This document shows positions 48,001-56,829 of a stretch of 64,000 nt of DNA, piece by piece; the stretch's first letter is position 1; the number at the start of each line of letters is the position of its first letter. The stretch is taken from contig NC_084485.1 of the NCBI RefSeq assembly GCF_030035675.1, positions 93,826,838 to 93,890,837 on the forward strand, given 5' to 3'. The notes under the pieces were generated by a model, which saw nothing but the letters and a program-made list of their open reading frames with translations, did not search any database and had not been told where the DNA came from. The DNA comes from Rhineura floridana. Its lineage: Eukaryota; Chordata; Lepidosauria; Squamata; Rhineuridae. Made by a program: the position numbers and the translations under genes.

Positions 48001-49276
48001 CCCCAACTTCCACTGGTGGGAGCATTCTCTGAGGGGAGTTCTGCTGAAGGGATGCTACCATTAGTGGTAGCAAAGTAAGGACCCAGGACTGAATCAGAAC
48101 TGTATAAAAGCAGACACAGACGATGATTGCCCCATGACATAGATCTAGGAAATCTATGTATCACTTCAGTCCTCCTATTCCTCCTCTTTCATCCATCATT
48201 CTTCCTGTAGTATGTAGTAAACACAAAGTATGGAAACCAAATAAACTTTGCTGTGCAGCCAAAGGAAGGCTTTGTAGACCACTGAATGAGGTCTGCACAC
48301 CACAGGTTGTCTGGCCCTTGCATAAAGAATGAGGCAAATAAGCACAGACTGAAAATGGAAATGGACTGCCTTCACGTTGATTCTGACTTATGGTGACCCT
48401 AAGAACAGGGTTTTCATGGTAAGCGGTATTCAGAGGTAGTTTACCATTGCCTTCCTCTGAGGCTGAGAGGCAGTGAGTAGCCCAAGGTCACCCAGTGAGG
48501 TTCATGGCTATGTGGGGATTCGAACTCTGGTCTCCCAGGTTGTAGTCCAACACTCTAACCACTACGTCACACTGGCTCTCGAGCACAAAATAGACTAAGG
48601 TAAATTTAATTATTAAAAATACAATCGGCATAATATCTGCAATCCCACTATCTCCCCCTAAGTTGCATTATTAATTCCTGACAAAAAACCAATTAAACTG
48701 GAGTTTGCCTATTTTCATGAAAGAGCAGAAGGTGGGGGGCAGGTGGGCACATTAAGTACGTGATAGGAGGATGTTCACTTCTGAAGCCATAACTAGATGT
48801 TGGAAGGTGGGATTTTTTCAGACACATGTAAACACACTAATGTAAAATGCATTACGGCTAATGGTGAGGAGAAAAGGATTTGGGAGGAATGGAAGTGCTC
48901 CTAGCTCTTCAAGCTCCCAGAGGCTGCTTTTATGATGTTTTGCTCACTAACTTCATAAAGCAGCAAAGATATTATTTGGCACCGGACAGGGTAGGAAATG
49001 TTCTGCCCAGGTTTTACCTGTGGACCTGGACCCATGGGTCCCATTCCTCGTGGAGGATTCATCCTCTGCATTGGCCCTCCCATGTTGGGATGCCCTAGTG
49101 AGAGAAGAGAGAGGAAGATACTACATTATTAGAGAAGAAAGAGTAATGCACTTGATCAAAGGATAAGCCAAGTGAAGGAATACCTGCAGACAACCAATTT
49201 CACCTTTACCTTGTTGTCGTGTGGGGTCCATTGAGTTGGGCAGCAAAGGCTGAGTACCAGGAACACCCCCTGGAGG
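26981..49276 (-). CDS. SSBP3: SSBP3, single-stranded DNA-binding protein 3 (C-terminal 219 residues, 11 exons)
   Basis: SSBP3 is a nuclear cofactor that binds LDB1 and stabilises LIM-homeodomain/LDB1 transcription complexes. Joined coding pieces on the minus strand are 49276-49210, 49094-49018, 38540-38476, 38329-38281, 37524-37489, 36683-36629, 35023-34953, 32741-32663, 31051-31023, 30607-30506 and 27010-26981, 660 nt in all and in frame throughout. All introns have GT-AG ends. The product is the Pro/Gly/Met-rich tail typical of the family and ends in SPSMTMSV. Diagnostic words [34 protein letters not shown] and [10 protein letters not shown] match SSBP3, as I remember it, rather than SSBP2 or SSBP4. 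The mammalian protein has about 388 residues, so the N-terminal LUFS/LisH part that contacts LDB1 should lie beyond 64000. The small differences from the human protein that I noticed (GGPMQ, NYGGGM, GPGMPG) are conservative. No disruption is seen. Confidence 0.96.
27011..27854 (-). other. SSBP3 last intron, proximal part
   Basis: Intronic. Holds homopolymer runs (G near 27256, C then A near 27715) and a few short open frames without motifs. Confidence 0.6.
28681..29372. mobile_element. GC- and CpG-rich DNA-transposon-like insert
   Basis: The ends GGCTGCTTTCACACATGG and (reversed) GGGTGCTTTCACACTGC are inverted relatives, typical of hAT-like elements. The middle is strikingly rich in CG and CAGCAG (GCGCGATCGCAATCGCGATC near 28931). 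The 28911-29318 open frame is low-complexity and has no motif. No target duplication is clear, because an L2 tail abuts the right end. Confidence 0.6.
29375..29718 (+). mobile_element. L2 LINE 3' tail
   Basis: Contains AGACCTTTCCCAGTCTGC, a T-rich series, TTTGCCGCCCTGGGCTCC, GGAAGGGCGGGATATAAATC and an (AAATA)n-type end to 29718. This is the same 3' UTR as the L2 at 63090-63405. Confidence 0.85.
30506..30607 (-). CDS. SSBP3: SSBP3 exon j
   Basis: 102 nt, 34 codons, phase 0 at both ends. It encodes [20 protein letters not shown] then [14 protein letters not shown]. The acceptor is AACCATAG|AAT behind a T-run and the donor AAT|GTGAGT. The [10 protein letters not shown] ending assigns the gene to SSBP3. 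Confidence 0.97.
30608..32371 (-). other. SSBP3 introns around exon i
   Basis: Contains exon i (31023-31051). The rest is unique-looking intron with a pyrimidine tract (minus strand) before exon i. No mobile element recognised. Confidence 0.55.
31023..31051 (-). CDS. SSBP3: SSBP3 exon i (29-nt microexon)
   Basis: 29 nt. It completes Gly and encodes SGDIDGLPK. The donor is AAA|GTAAGT. The chosen acceptor is CGCAAG|GG, because it gives GSLGSGDID as in mammals. A second AG six bases downstream (GGTCAG|GA) is in frame and would drop SG. A pyrimidine-rich tract precedes it. Confidence 0.93.
32372..32577. repeat. Direct duplication, copy 1 (exon h downstream side)
   Basis: Aligns with 33196-33402 over about 206 bp at roughly 89 percent identity by eye, in the same orientation. 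Starts GCTCAGTAGTGCCATATCC. No mobile-element ends are visible. Exon h lies between the copies. Confidence 0.85.
32663..32741 (-). CDS. SSBP3: SSBP3 exon h
   Basis: 79 nt encoding [20 protein letters not shown] then HMNGSL and the first base of Gly. The acceptor is CTTACTTAG|TTC and the donor TTAG|GTAAGA. It lies between two direct copies of a roughly 206-bp sequence (32372-32577 and 33196-33402), described separately. Confidence 0.97.
33196..33402. repeat. Direct duplication, copy 2 (exon h upstream side)
   Basis: Partner of 32372-32577. Starts GCTCAGCAGTGCCATATCC and ends AGAAGAAGTGCC. Both copies lie in SSBP3 introns. Confidence 0.85.
33788..34121. repeat. Long-hairpin MITE (GGCCACATCC family)
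   Basis: The ends GGCCACATCCACACC and GGTGTGAATGTGGCC are inverted repeats that continue inward through TAAACAGTCATGACTTCCC and its partner near 34070. Nearly the whole 334 bp folds on itself. Same family as the hairpin inside block A of repeat X. Located in an SSBP3 intron. Confidence 0.8.
34953..35023 (-). CDS. SSBP3: SSBP3 exon g
   Basis: 71 nt. It completes Asp and encodes [20 protein letters not shown] then RSN. The acceptor is TTCTACAG|AT and the donor AAT|GTAAGT. The MINPVPPGG wording is of SSBP3 type. Confidence 0.96.
36629..36683 (-). CDS. SSBP3: SSBP3 exon f
   Basis: 55 nt encoding [18 protein letters not shown] plus the first base of Asp. The acceptor is TCAACAG|GGG and the donor GCAG|GTAAGG. 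The Gly/Pro-rich run is the most conserved part of the tail within the SSBP family. Confidence 0.96.
37489..37524 (-). CDS. SSBP3: SSBP3 exon e (36 nt, phase 0 at both ends)
   Basis: A short exon encoding [12 protein letters not shown]. The acceptor is TTTATAG|ATT and the donor GTG|GTAAGT. Both ends are phase 0, so skipping would remove exactly 12 residues without a frameshift. The wording [12 protein letters not shown] separates SSBP3 from SSBP2, which from memory has SSASPGNYV. Confidence 0.96.
38281..38329 (-). CDS. SSBP3: SSBP3 exon d
   Basis: 49 nt. The first base completes Met, then it encodes [16 protein letters not shown]. The acceptor is CTTTAG|G and the donor TCA|GTAAGT. It is separated from exon c by only 146 bp of intron. 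Confidence 0.96.
38476..38540 (-). CDS. SSBP3: SSBP3 exon c
   Basis: 65 nt encoding [20 protein letters not shown] then N and two bases of the next Met codon. The acceptor is TTGCAG|AAC and the donor AACAT|GTAAGG. The NYGGGM form resembles SSBP2, but the neighbouring exons are clearly of SSBP3 type. Confidence 0.95.
38541..40894 (-). other. SSBP3 long intron, unique part
   Basis: About 2.35 kb of intron upstream of exon c. No gene or mobile element recognised. Confidence 0.5.
40895..40995. repeat. MITE-like repeat (ACTCCC family), partial
   Basis: CTTGGACTACAACTCCTACC with CTGACCATTGGACATCC and AACATCTGAAGGGCCC. One arm is shortened. Confidence 0.6.
41645..44643 (+). mobile_element. CR1 LINE B, inserted in repeat X and itself interrupted
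   Basis: A short 5' piece (ATTTCAAATCGGCAGGGCCC, 41650-41680) and a long 3' piece (43149-44643) are one CR1 of the 16372-20520 subfamily. ORF2 words are [20 protein letters not shown] (near 43240), [14 protein letters not shown] (43702), [18 protein letters not shown] (44217) and the CR1 3' end TTATAGGCCCCTTCCAACTC. The catalytic motif reads FAYDT where FADDT is expected (near 43765), so an active-site Asp codon is lost. Several shifts break the frame. Confidence 0.85.
41681..43148 (+). mobile_element. CR1 LINE A, youngest-looking CR1, nested in CR1 B
   Basis: 5'-truncated CR1 with ORF2 nearly intact from RT to the C terminus. Words: [20 protein letters not shown] (41752), [47 protein letters not shown] (42125), [37 protein letters not shown] and [17 protein letters not shown] (42890). 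A single frame change near 42220 separates the two long open frames (41746-42246 and 42213-42941). The 3' UTR ends CAGCAGGCTCTTCTTATGTT. Flanking bases resembling AAACT/TAACT suggest a short target duplication in CR1 B. The RT catalytic residues are present, but the 5' half is absent, so it cannot move by itself. Confidence 0.9.
45360..45640 (-). repeat. Inverted arm C' of repeat X copy 2
   Basis: Reverse complement of 12978-13262. It is inverted relative to 41275-41560 in the same intron and to 56565-56840 upstream of exon a. Confidence 0.85.
45700..46390. repeat. Minisatellite B of repeat X, copy 2 (reverse)
   Basis: Four units in reverse orientation. Octamer complement ATTTGCAT lies at 45838, 46135 and 46307, with a degenerate form near 45703. 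The tracts between are GGAGGAGGGG-type polypurine. Long Gly/Arg/Glu-rich (+) and Pro/Ser-rich (-) open frames arise from it and are not genes. Confidence 0.85.
46641..48344 (-). other. SSBP3 long intron, upstream part
   Basis: Contains CCATAGTTGG/CCATGGTTAC words near 46735-46830 that may be a small repeat, and a short GT run near 47907. Otherwise unique-looking, no gene. Confidence 0.4.
48345..48590 (-). mobile_element. tRNA-derived SINE with BovB-type tail
   Basis: On the minus strand: tRNA-like head GTGGTTAGAGTGTTGGAC, box B AGTTCGAATCCCC, CORE segment CTGGGTGACCTTGGGC, then TACCGCTTACCATGAAAACC and tail GTCACCATAAGTCAG. Same family as 11962-12174. Lies in the SSBP3 intron in gene orientation, 430 bp from exon b. 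Confidence 0.85.
49018..49094 (-). CDS. SSBP3: SSBP3 exon b
   Basis: 77 nt. It completes the split Gly codon and encodes [20 protein letters not shown] then GPGPQ. The acceptor is TCACTAG|GG and the donor CAG|GTAAAA. A 10,477-bp intron loaded with repeats follows. Methionine/proline/glycine richness is normal for the transactivating tail. Confidence 0.96.
49210..49276 (-). CDS. SSBP3: SSBP3 exon a (first in window)
   Basis: 67 nt, residues 1-22 of the piece in this window plus one base. It encodes [20 protein letters not shown] then QQ. The acceptor is a C-run followed by CAG and the donor is G|GTAAAG. It starts in phase 0, so the preceding exon should end at a codon boundary after the family word RMGNQ. 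I did not find that exon to the right. The next intron is only 115 bp. Confidence 0.95.
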
Positions 49277-49519
49277 CTGGGGGGAAGGGAGGAAACAAAT
49301 TTGGGAGAATCAAATATTTGGAGATGCACAGTAAGCTTATCATTATTACTTTGCAACGATTGCTGCTGTAATTAGGAAAAACAGTTATGGGCAGAAGGCC
49401 CTTTTGGTTCAGCTGGAGTTATATCCATACTCAAAAGCATTAGACTTCAAGGGCATGGGTCATTTTACAGACGAGAATGAGGGCAGAACGACACCCTTAT
49501 GATCTAAACCCCTGGTTTG

Positions 49520-49915
49520 TCTCATAATGCAAATGTGTGGGCTTTTGCAGAGGAAACACAGCAGTTGTCAGCTACCTGCTTCTTGTTGTCCCACCAGCAA
49601 GTGTTGTTCACTGTGTGGGGACATGGGCCAGGGCCTTCTCAATAATTGCACCTTCACTATGGAATTCCTTCATCTTAGAAGCGCAGATGGCAACATCACT
49701 GATGGCCTTCTGTTGCCTAACAAAAGATAGAACAACTGTACTCCCAGGTTTTTGGAGGGCTGGTTTGAATCTGTTCTGTAGTTTTAGTACAGTATAGTAT
49801 GTACCATTGTACTGCTTGTTTTTTATCATTATGGTTATTTAATTTTCATTGTAAACTGCTTTGGGACCACTTTGGTGGTGAAAAGTGGTTTTTAATTAAT
49901 AAATAAATGCATGGG
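49520..49915 (+). mobile_element. L2 LINE 3' end
   Basis: C-terminal L2 words ARAFSIIAPSLWNSFI (about 49625-49675), then a 3' UTR ending AAACTGCTTTGGGACC, GTGGTTTTTAATTAAT and AAATAAATGC. Opposite strand to SSBP3, 245 bp upstream of exon a. Confidence 0.75.
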
Positions 49916-51754
49916 TAGAACAGTGATGGAGTTTATCTGCACTGGCAATGGCAGGATAATTTTTAAAGGTTTACAAACTCTATGTGTGTGTGGGTTTGTC
50001 TGTGTGCATGTATTCCACTTTTGCATGAAATAAGACCAGAGTTAGAAAGATCATGAACGTCCATCTTTGCTGCTACCTTGTTTTTTTGTCCAGTCTCAGT
50101 TACACTAAAAATCAAGATGCCTGAACTGTTTTCTATTGGACAGCAATCACTTCTCCACCAGAGAATAGCATAACAATCTTTAAAATAAGCCAAACATTTC
50201 TTCTGCAGACAAAGGGTGTTTCATTCTAGCCTTTGTCTAATTGACTAGGTCTGCTTTCCTAAATGTCCATCATTGCTATGACTTCACTCATTGGATAAAA
50301 ACATGGAAAGGTGGGAGCAGACTAGATTTTTCAAAACAAATGAGCAGAGTCTGGACCACTGAGACATGGGTATAGGGGTAGCAATGTAATGGGTCACATA
50401 TCAAAAAGGAGCCCCAGATTGTCAGCTTTCATAAAAAAAAAATGTAAGTCCCCAACGCTCTTAGAAATGCCATTATGAAGCATGATTTATTATTTATTTA
50501 TTTATGAAATGTATATACCACCCTTCCTCCCAGTAGGAGCCTAGTGTGGCAATGCAAGCTCCCCCCACCCCCATGATTTCTGTGAGATGAGCCAACCTGG
50601 CTGTTTCCACTTTTCAGTGTTTTTAGCCAATGAGTGAAGTCACAGCTATGATTTATAAGTGAGCTGTTCAGACACCAGCGATCCCTGCAGTTCTAAAGAG
50701 CTGCTGTTTCCCCTTTACTTCCACATTTTATTTTCTGGCTTGTGGCTTCTGTTTCCTAGTAATCTCTGCTTGAGACCAGATACTCCTTATAAGTTATTTT
50801 CTAAAGATTCTCCTACATAGCAAGTGTGGGTGGATATTAAAAAATGCCATGGTACACAAAACTACGTCTCTTTCTGTTTAATGCTTATATTGATACAGGA
50901 TTGTAGCCTAGGCTTTCTTGTGAGAAAGGGGCAGGGATGGGCTCATGCTGAAAGGGGTGCATTCAGCACATCAACCTGGCTGGAAGTAAGCTCACTCGAA
51001 TACAATCCAAACACACAATAATCATGCCAGATTGTTTGAAGCCTGGAGATGTACTAATTTGGGGTGGGAGTGAGGGGAACAAAGCATGTCCCTTTACAAA
51101 GATTCATCACTTTAGTTAAAGGAAGCAAAATTTGATGCCTGTGATACAAGCACTAAGTCCCCTTTTGTAGTCCTTTTATACCTCCTTTTATATACACATA
51201 TAGCCATGTGAAGTAGGTTCAGGTGAGAGTTTGTAACTGGCCTAAGGCAGGAAGGGAGCAAAACAATGATGAGTTAAGTTAATTTAAAATGTGAAATTGT
51301 ATGTTTTCAGGGTACCAATTTTGTTTGCTGTAAAAAGTATCAGGAGTGGAATGTAGCAATCAAAGCATGGAGGTCGGGGGATGGCTGTTTTCCTGGCTTT
51401 GTGTGTATTTTTATTTCTAGTATCTCAAGGCCTCTTTTTTTGTCTGTGTTATATTACAAATTATACAGTCACAGATGCTAATTTTTAATATATATCAAGT
51501 TGCCCAAATGTTTTGTTGCTGTTGTTTTTACAGCATGGGCAGTGCAATGGTGGAGTGGAGAGAAATTATCATTATGTGTTTCATAATTGGAGTGTTATCC
51601 AATCTCTTGGGTGTGTTTTTTGTAGGGGAATGCAGCAGTGGGACAGGAGGTGACATTTGCAGCAACATATGGGAAGGGGTGATTAGTTGCTTTCCTACCC
51701 ATGGGGGAGGAATGGGGGGACTTGAGGGTGGCTTAGTGCTGTTGGTATAAACAC
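49916..51754 (-). other. Probable SSBP3 intron upstream of exon a
   Basis: Mostly unique-looking. A short L2/SINE-type tail in minus orientation (TTTATTTATGAAATG, ACCACCCTTCCTCCCAGTAGG) lies at 50482-50545. The 51475-51750 frame has hydrophobic stretches but no recognisable family, and is not supported as a gene. Confidence 0.45.
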
Positions 51755-52095
51755 TTATTTTTCTTATTTTTTTATTTATGAGATTTGTTGGACGCCCATC
51801 TGGCAGAGGTTAATCTGCCACTCTGGGCAACTTACAACCAAACACAAGTACATTCCATATAGACATAATCAAAATCCTAAAAATTAGAAATTAAAAATTA
51901 AAAACTTAAACATTTAAACCCCCCAAGATCTGCAAAACTTAAATGGGTTTTGTTATTATTCAAAGAAATCAAGGTGGTCTACATGGTCCTCTCCCTTTCC
52001 ATTTTATTCTCACAACAAACCTGTGAGGTAAGCTACACTAAGAGATAGTGACTGGCCCAAGGGCACCAAGTGAGCTTCATGGGATTTCAAATTCT
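51755..52095 (-). mobile_element. L2-type tail and MIR/CORE-type SINE, fragments
   Basis: 51755-51935 has, on the minus strand, GCCCAGAGTGGCAGATTAACC as in L2 tails. 51945-52095 has CCTCACAGGTTTGTTGTGAG, GGGCCAGTCACTATCTC and ATGAAGCTCACTTGGTG as in the SINE at 583-808. Both are old. Confidence 0.6.
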
Positions 52096-52103
52096 TTTTG
52101 CTC

Positions 52104-52368
52104 AGAAATGAAAAAGAAAAAAGTCTATATTTATTGAAAATGGAAATGGACTGCCTTCAAGTCGATCCCGACTTATGGCGAACCTACGAATAGGGTTTTT
52201 GTGGCAAGCGGTATTCAGAAGGGGTTTATCATTCTGGCAATGGTAAATCCCCTCTGAATACTGTTTACCACGAAAACCCTATTCGTAGGGTTGCCTTAAG
52301 TCAGGATCGACTTGAAGGCAGTCCATTTCCATTTTCAATAAATATAGACTTCTTTCTTTTTCATTTCT
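52104..52368. repeat. Near-perfect palindrome containing SINE tails and flanking sequence
   Basis: Arms 52104-52233 and 52238-52368 are reverse complements with only a few mismatches and a loop of about four bases. The inner part of each arm is the BovB-type SINE tail (ACTGCCTTCAAGTCGATC, TATTCGTAGGG). The outer part of each arm (AGAAATGAAAAAGAAA, AAGTCTATATTTATTG) is not SINE sequence. The inverted symmetry therefore includes the target flank, so this is an inverted duplication and not two SINEs side by side. Confidence 0.9.
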
Positions 52369-55300
52369 TATAAAGTATTATTAATCACAACAAATGAATA
52401 CAGTGTTTGCTTTTTAAATCTTGAGTTTATCCTAGCATGAGCATCTGAACAGAACTGCCATAAATCTTAAATCACTTTCGATTCTCTCCATCTGAAATAC
52501 CACACCTAATCTTGCACTGAATGGAGTATTGCCAGCCTAAAATCAGCAGATGAAAGGCCTACAGTAACATAATTTGTTTACAACTCATGAAACTTGAGTT
52601 CTTTGCATGGTTTAGGGTTGGTACTGGAGAACGGCTTTCATGCCTTTAACAGCTATATGTCAGGCAGATATTAAACAGAGTAAGCTTTTAATAGTATGGA
52701 ATTATGTGGGAAGCTTCACCTGTTTGTAGTCTATCTGTTGGGTATCTTATTACTTGTATGTCACTGCTGCTTTATTTTTGGCACTCCACTCCCACATGCA
52801 AAAAAGGTTACAAATTTACATTTGACATAAACTGTATGCAAAATTTATGCAAATATGTGTCTTTGGTGAGTGCAGCAGAGGGCCCAATCTACATACAGTA
52901 CCAGGCCCATAAAATCCTGTTGGCACCCCTGTGCAGAGTAGTAGTTTGCCTCATATCTTGGGTTCAACGAGGGCTGAAGTCTTGTTTTTTTCTTTTTTGA
53001 ATGAAAGTTTGGAATCCAGAGAACATGGCTTGAGTGGTGCCCCCCTTATCCCCTGTGCAGACACCCATATGTGCACCGCTGGTTCAATCATATTCTTTGT
53101 GAATCTATCATGTATCTTCATTTCTTAAATGCCTATAATCTGTACAGAGCCTCAAAATGAAGGTCCTTGAATGAAATGTTACTGATGCCAATGTAATTTT
53201 AAGGTATACATTTGGCAAATGCATTCCTTTAAAGTTATCTATTTGCCATCAGAACCAACATTTCATCAACAAGGATTTTAGTGTTTTCCCTTCATTTCCT
53301 ACTAAACAGAAGTGAACAGATAACAAGGAAGTGATTGTATTAAAACACATTTATGTATTTTGTAGAATCTGTAACACTCCCTTTCAATGTAATGTTCTGC
53401 TTGGGCAACAAGTCTTTCAGCTTCACAATGTGTCTTCCATGTACTGTTAAATCTGGAGAGAAAATGCAGATTGACTCCTACAGAGAGATGCTAACTATAA
53501 GCAAGCTTTGCAATTTGGATATTTAAAAAAACATGAAAAAATATTTTAGATTCCTAGTGTTAAAATTATCAATATAATCGCTGCTCAATATAATAGTTGT
53601 TGGTTGTAACTTAGATTAAAAACTGGTGTGCCAAAATGGTAGATATTTACATAAGCAAACTTTTAAAAATTATATGCTCATTGACACCAGCTGGACACTA
53701 TGTCTCCATTTTGCATATTTAAACATTTCTACATCTCTGCTTCTAACATTCCAAGAACCTTAGTCCAGTACTTTCTTTTTCTACAAGCATTGCTGTTATT
53801 CCAAGAGAAAAAGTTTATGCATGCAAGCAATATATTGCCGGATGCATTCAAAAATAGAGTGCAAGACCCAGTGAAGTCTAGCATTACTGAGGCTGGGTGG
53901 ATATAGATCTGATTAGCCCCTTGGATGGGACACTGCTGGAAACCCCATAGAATAAAATAATTTAAAAATATACATGAGTGGAAGGCAGAGATTTGTGAAA
54001 TGGCAGTATTTTAATATAGAAACCTTTGAGATTTCTGTTCAGAGGACTGGAAGACTACAATTCAAGCCCAAATGGAAAAGGCTAAAGAAAAATAGAGCTT
54101 AGAAATATGTGATGCATATAAGGTGTCATCAAACTCCTAGATAGCTCTATGGGTCCTTTAAAGAGGTACTCACATTTCAAACAAAATGGACATAGGCCCT
54201 CTGCCAAGTGAGGATAGGTGAGATCCAATATAAAATGAGTAGATGTCCATTCATGCCATAGGGCTTCTCCTTCTCCTCCTTACTACAGCCCCCCATGCAC
54301 CCCCTCCTGGAGTAGATTTTGGTAACAAATGAGGGGCTGGAGGGGGAGAAAGAAGAGAAACTGGAAGTTCTATTGAATGTGCAGATCTTCATTATATAAG
54401 CAGGCAGACATCATTAGATGTTACCCAAAATGAAATGAGCCTCAGAAAGTTAGCCTTTTTAGCATGCGATTTTACCAGGCACAGGTTTCAATATCTATTT
54501 GAATATTGACTATTTGACTTCAATTCCCTATTAGTTTCTCTTTTAGATTAGAATGAATTCAAAATTGAGTATTTGGTCTGTAGTTTCACTTGACTGTGTA
54601 TCCAGTATTATAGATTACTGTTTGAAATAATAAAATTGCCAAATAATATCAATGAGGTTAGTGATTCTTTGAATCTCTTTTTACATTTAGATACATTGTT
54701 CAACATGTACGTAGGTAGAAAAAAGGTCCTCTGTTAGGAATTTAATTATAACTTTCCCATATCTGCACATGCATGCTTATTGTGAAATAGCAAAAATGGT
54801 CAATCAGCTATGGAAAGGTGTCTGAGGCAGTCACCGGTCTTCCAGCAATAAGAAACGCAATCTACTCAGTCTTATTGATAGCTGCAAGTCCCTTACTTTC
54901 TTGCCAGTCACTTCTAGAACTGTATGCTCTAGGTATGCAGTTGGCTGTAGACCTAAGCTAGCGTACGCAGTATTCAAAAATTACACAAGGCTTACCAAAA
55001 CTATTTTTTTTCAGAAAAGTGTCTGTAATTACCCCAGCATAAGCAATCTCTCATCACAGTGCTTGGCAGATTAATTTGGCTTGAAGTTTAAGAATGTATA
55101 AAAATATGGAACATAGACTCCTGATCTACCTTCCCTCTTCTTTACATCCTTTTCAGTAAATCTGTTTCTACAGCAATACTATATGTTGCAAGGAATCCAG
55201 ATGCCTTTCTTTAGATAGTGTTTCTGCTACATTTCCCCCTCTGCCCCCCACATCAAAACCATTTTGTTACTGGGAAAATGAAACCACACAGCTTGAATCC

Positions 55301-55843
55301 AAAGTGGAACGTGCTTGCTTAAGGGTCACAGGAACCAACTAGATAGTGCCTGTGACTTCAGCTAGTGATAGAGGCACACACATTTAAAATGTTCAGTTGG
55401 ATCTAGATAAAGTTTGTTCTTCGTTTCCATTGAAATCAATGGATTTCAACTGAAGTCATGACTAACTTGTCCCATTGACTTCAATGAGATCCAAGTTCAA
55501 CTAACTCAAACTGGATCCAACCCATTTTTAAAAAAAATAGTTTGTTCTTTGCGAGCAGTGTAATTCTGCTTTTGGTATAAATTCCCCTGAGATGAGTACA
55601 AGTTCTTTCCCCTTCGCAACTCTAACCTGCTTTCCCCACATCAGCAACTAAACTGCAATCCTTTACATGCTGACAGGATGCCATGCTGGATCATGGGTAG
55701 AACAAATGGAGAGATAAAAATAAAATGGGCTGGGGAGAGGGATTAGATGATGTCTGCCAAGATTCTAGCGTGTTTTGTCAAACCAAAACTCTTGATGAAG
55801 CAGCAAATTTTGAACTATGATCATCAGCAACTATCAGTTAAGG
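52369..55843 (-). other. Probable SSBP3 intron, no repeat recognised
   Basis: About 3.5 kb AT-rich unique-looking sequence. Short open frames at 52704-53128, 53700-53906 and 54177-54392 have no motif. No exon of the N-terminal SSBP3 region was found. Confidence 0.45.
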
Positions 55844-55978
55844 CAGGGGTAGCCACCCCCCTCCAGATGTTATTGGACTTTAATTTCCATTGTCCCTGCC
55901 CACTGACTATGCTGGTTAGGAATGATGGGAGTTGTAGTTCAATGACATCCAGAGAGCACCACGTTGGCTACCCCCAAG
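55844..55978. repeat. Palindromic MITE (ACTCCC family)
   Basis: GGGGTAGCCACCCCCCTCC at the left pairs with the GTTGGCTACCCC right end. Inside, TTAATTTCCATTGTCCC pairs with GATGGGAGTTGTAG. The 55747-56070 open frame runs across it and is an artefact. Confidence 0.7.
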
Positions 55979-56284
55979 TTAAGGTTTATTATTGGAGGCC
56001 ATTTTGGTTCTGGTGTATGGGAATGGGGGAAAAGCTATTAAAGATATCCTTTCCTGCCAACACTGAGTAGTACCTTTGTTCATTAAGTATCTTTAAAGAT
56101 CTTTAAAAAGGCATCTTTGTTTAGGTTTTGGCAGCATGTGAGTTTGTTTAAATGTTATCATTCATTCATTTTTAGCAGAATAATCAATTACAGTAAAAAA
56201 TAGTTGATAGCCCTGTATTAGAGTGTCTTTCAATCTGTCTTCTCAAAACAGTAGTTTATTCATTGCATGAGGTGCAGACACACA

Positions 56285-56546
56285 ATGAGTGCAGGACAGA
56301 GAATAATGGGCTCAAGTTACAGGAAGCTAGATTTTGAACATCAGGAAAAATTTCCTAATTGTTAGGACAGTATGACAATGGAACCAATTATCTAGGTATT
56401 TGGTGGTTCTCCAATACTGGAGACATTCAAGAGGCAGCTGGATAGTAATCTGTTGGGTATGCTTTAACTTGGATTCCTGCATTGAGCAGGGGGTTGGATT
56501 CGATGTCCTTATAGCCTGCTTCCACCTCTACTGTTCTATGATTCTA
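56285..56546 (+). mobile_element. CR1 LINE 3'-end fragment
   Basis: CR1 B-type 3' end: AATGGGCTCAAGTTACAGG, ACAATGGAACCAATTATC, GAGACATTCAAGAGGCAGC and TGTTCTATGATTCTAAG. It directly precedes repeat X copy 3. Confidence 0.8.
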
Positions 56547-56829
56547 AGAAAACAGACGTACATATTCACTAATAGGCAAAAAACCTTGCGGTTTAAGAAC
56601 GTACCTATTGCCCACAGATATTTCTATCAAACTGTAAAAAGCAGGGAAATTGGGCAGCTATAGTGAATGCAACAGGGGAGCAGGAGACCTGAACTCCTCT
56701 CTGAGATATTGGACTGCCCTACAAATTGGTCAAAATGCAAACACCATTTGGGTTGGTCTTTCAGTCCAATCCACTTGCTGTGTAGCTTGGAAGAATTTGG
56801 TAACGTGTCTCTGAGCATATGGCGAGTGG

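Noticed and set aside
51475-51750. 91-residue frame with hydrophobic stretches, possible membrane protein
   Set aside because: Glycine-rich tail from low-complexity DNA, no family resemblance and no splice or promoter context.
55747-56070. 107-residue open frame
   Set aside because: Runs through a palindromic MITE. No conserved domain.
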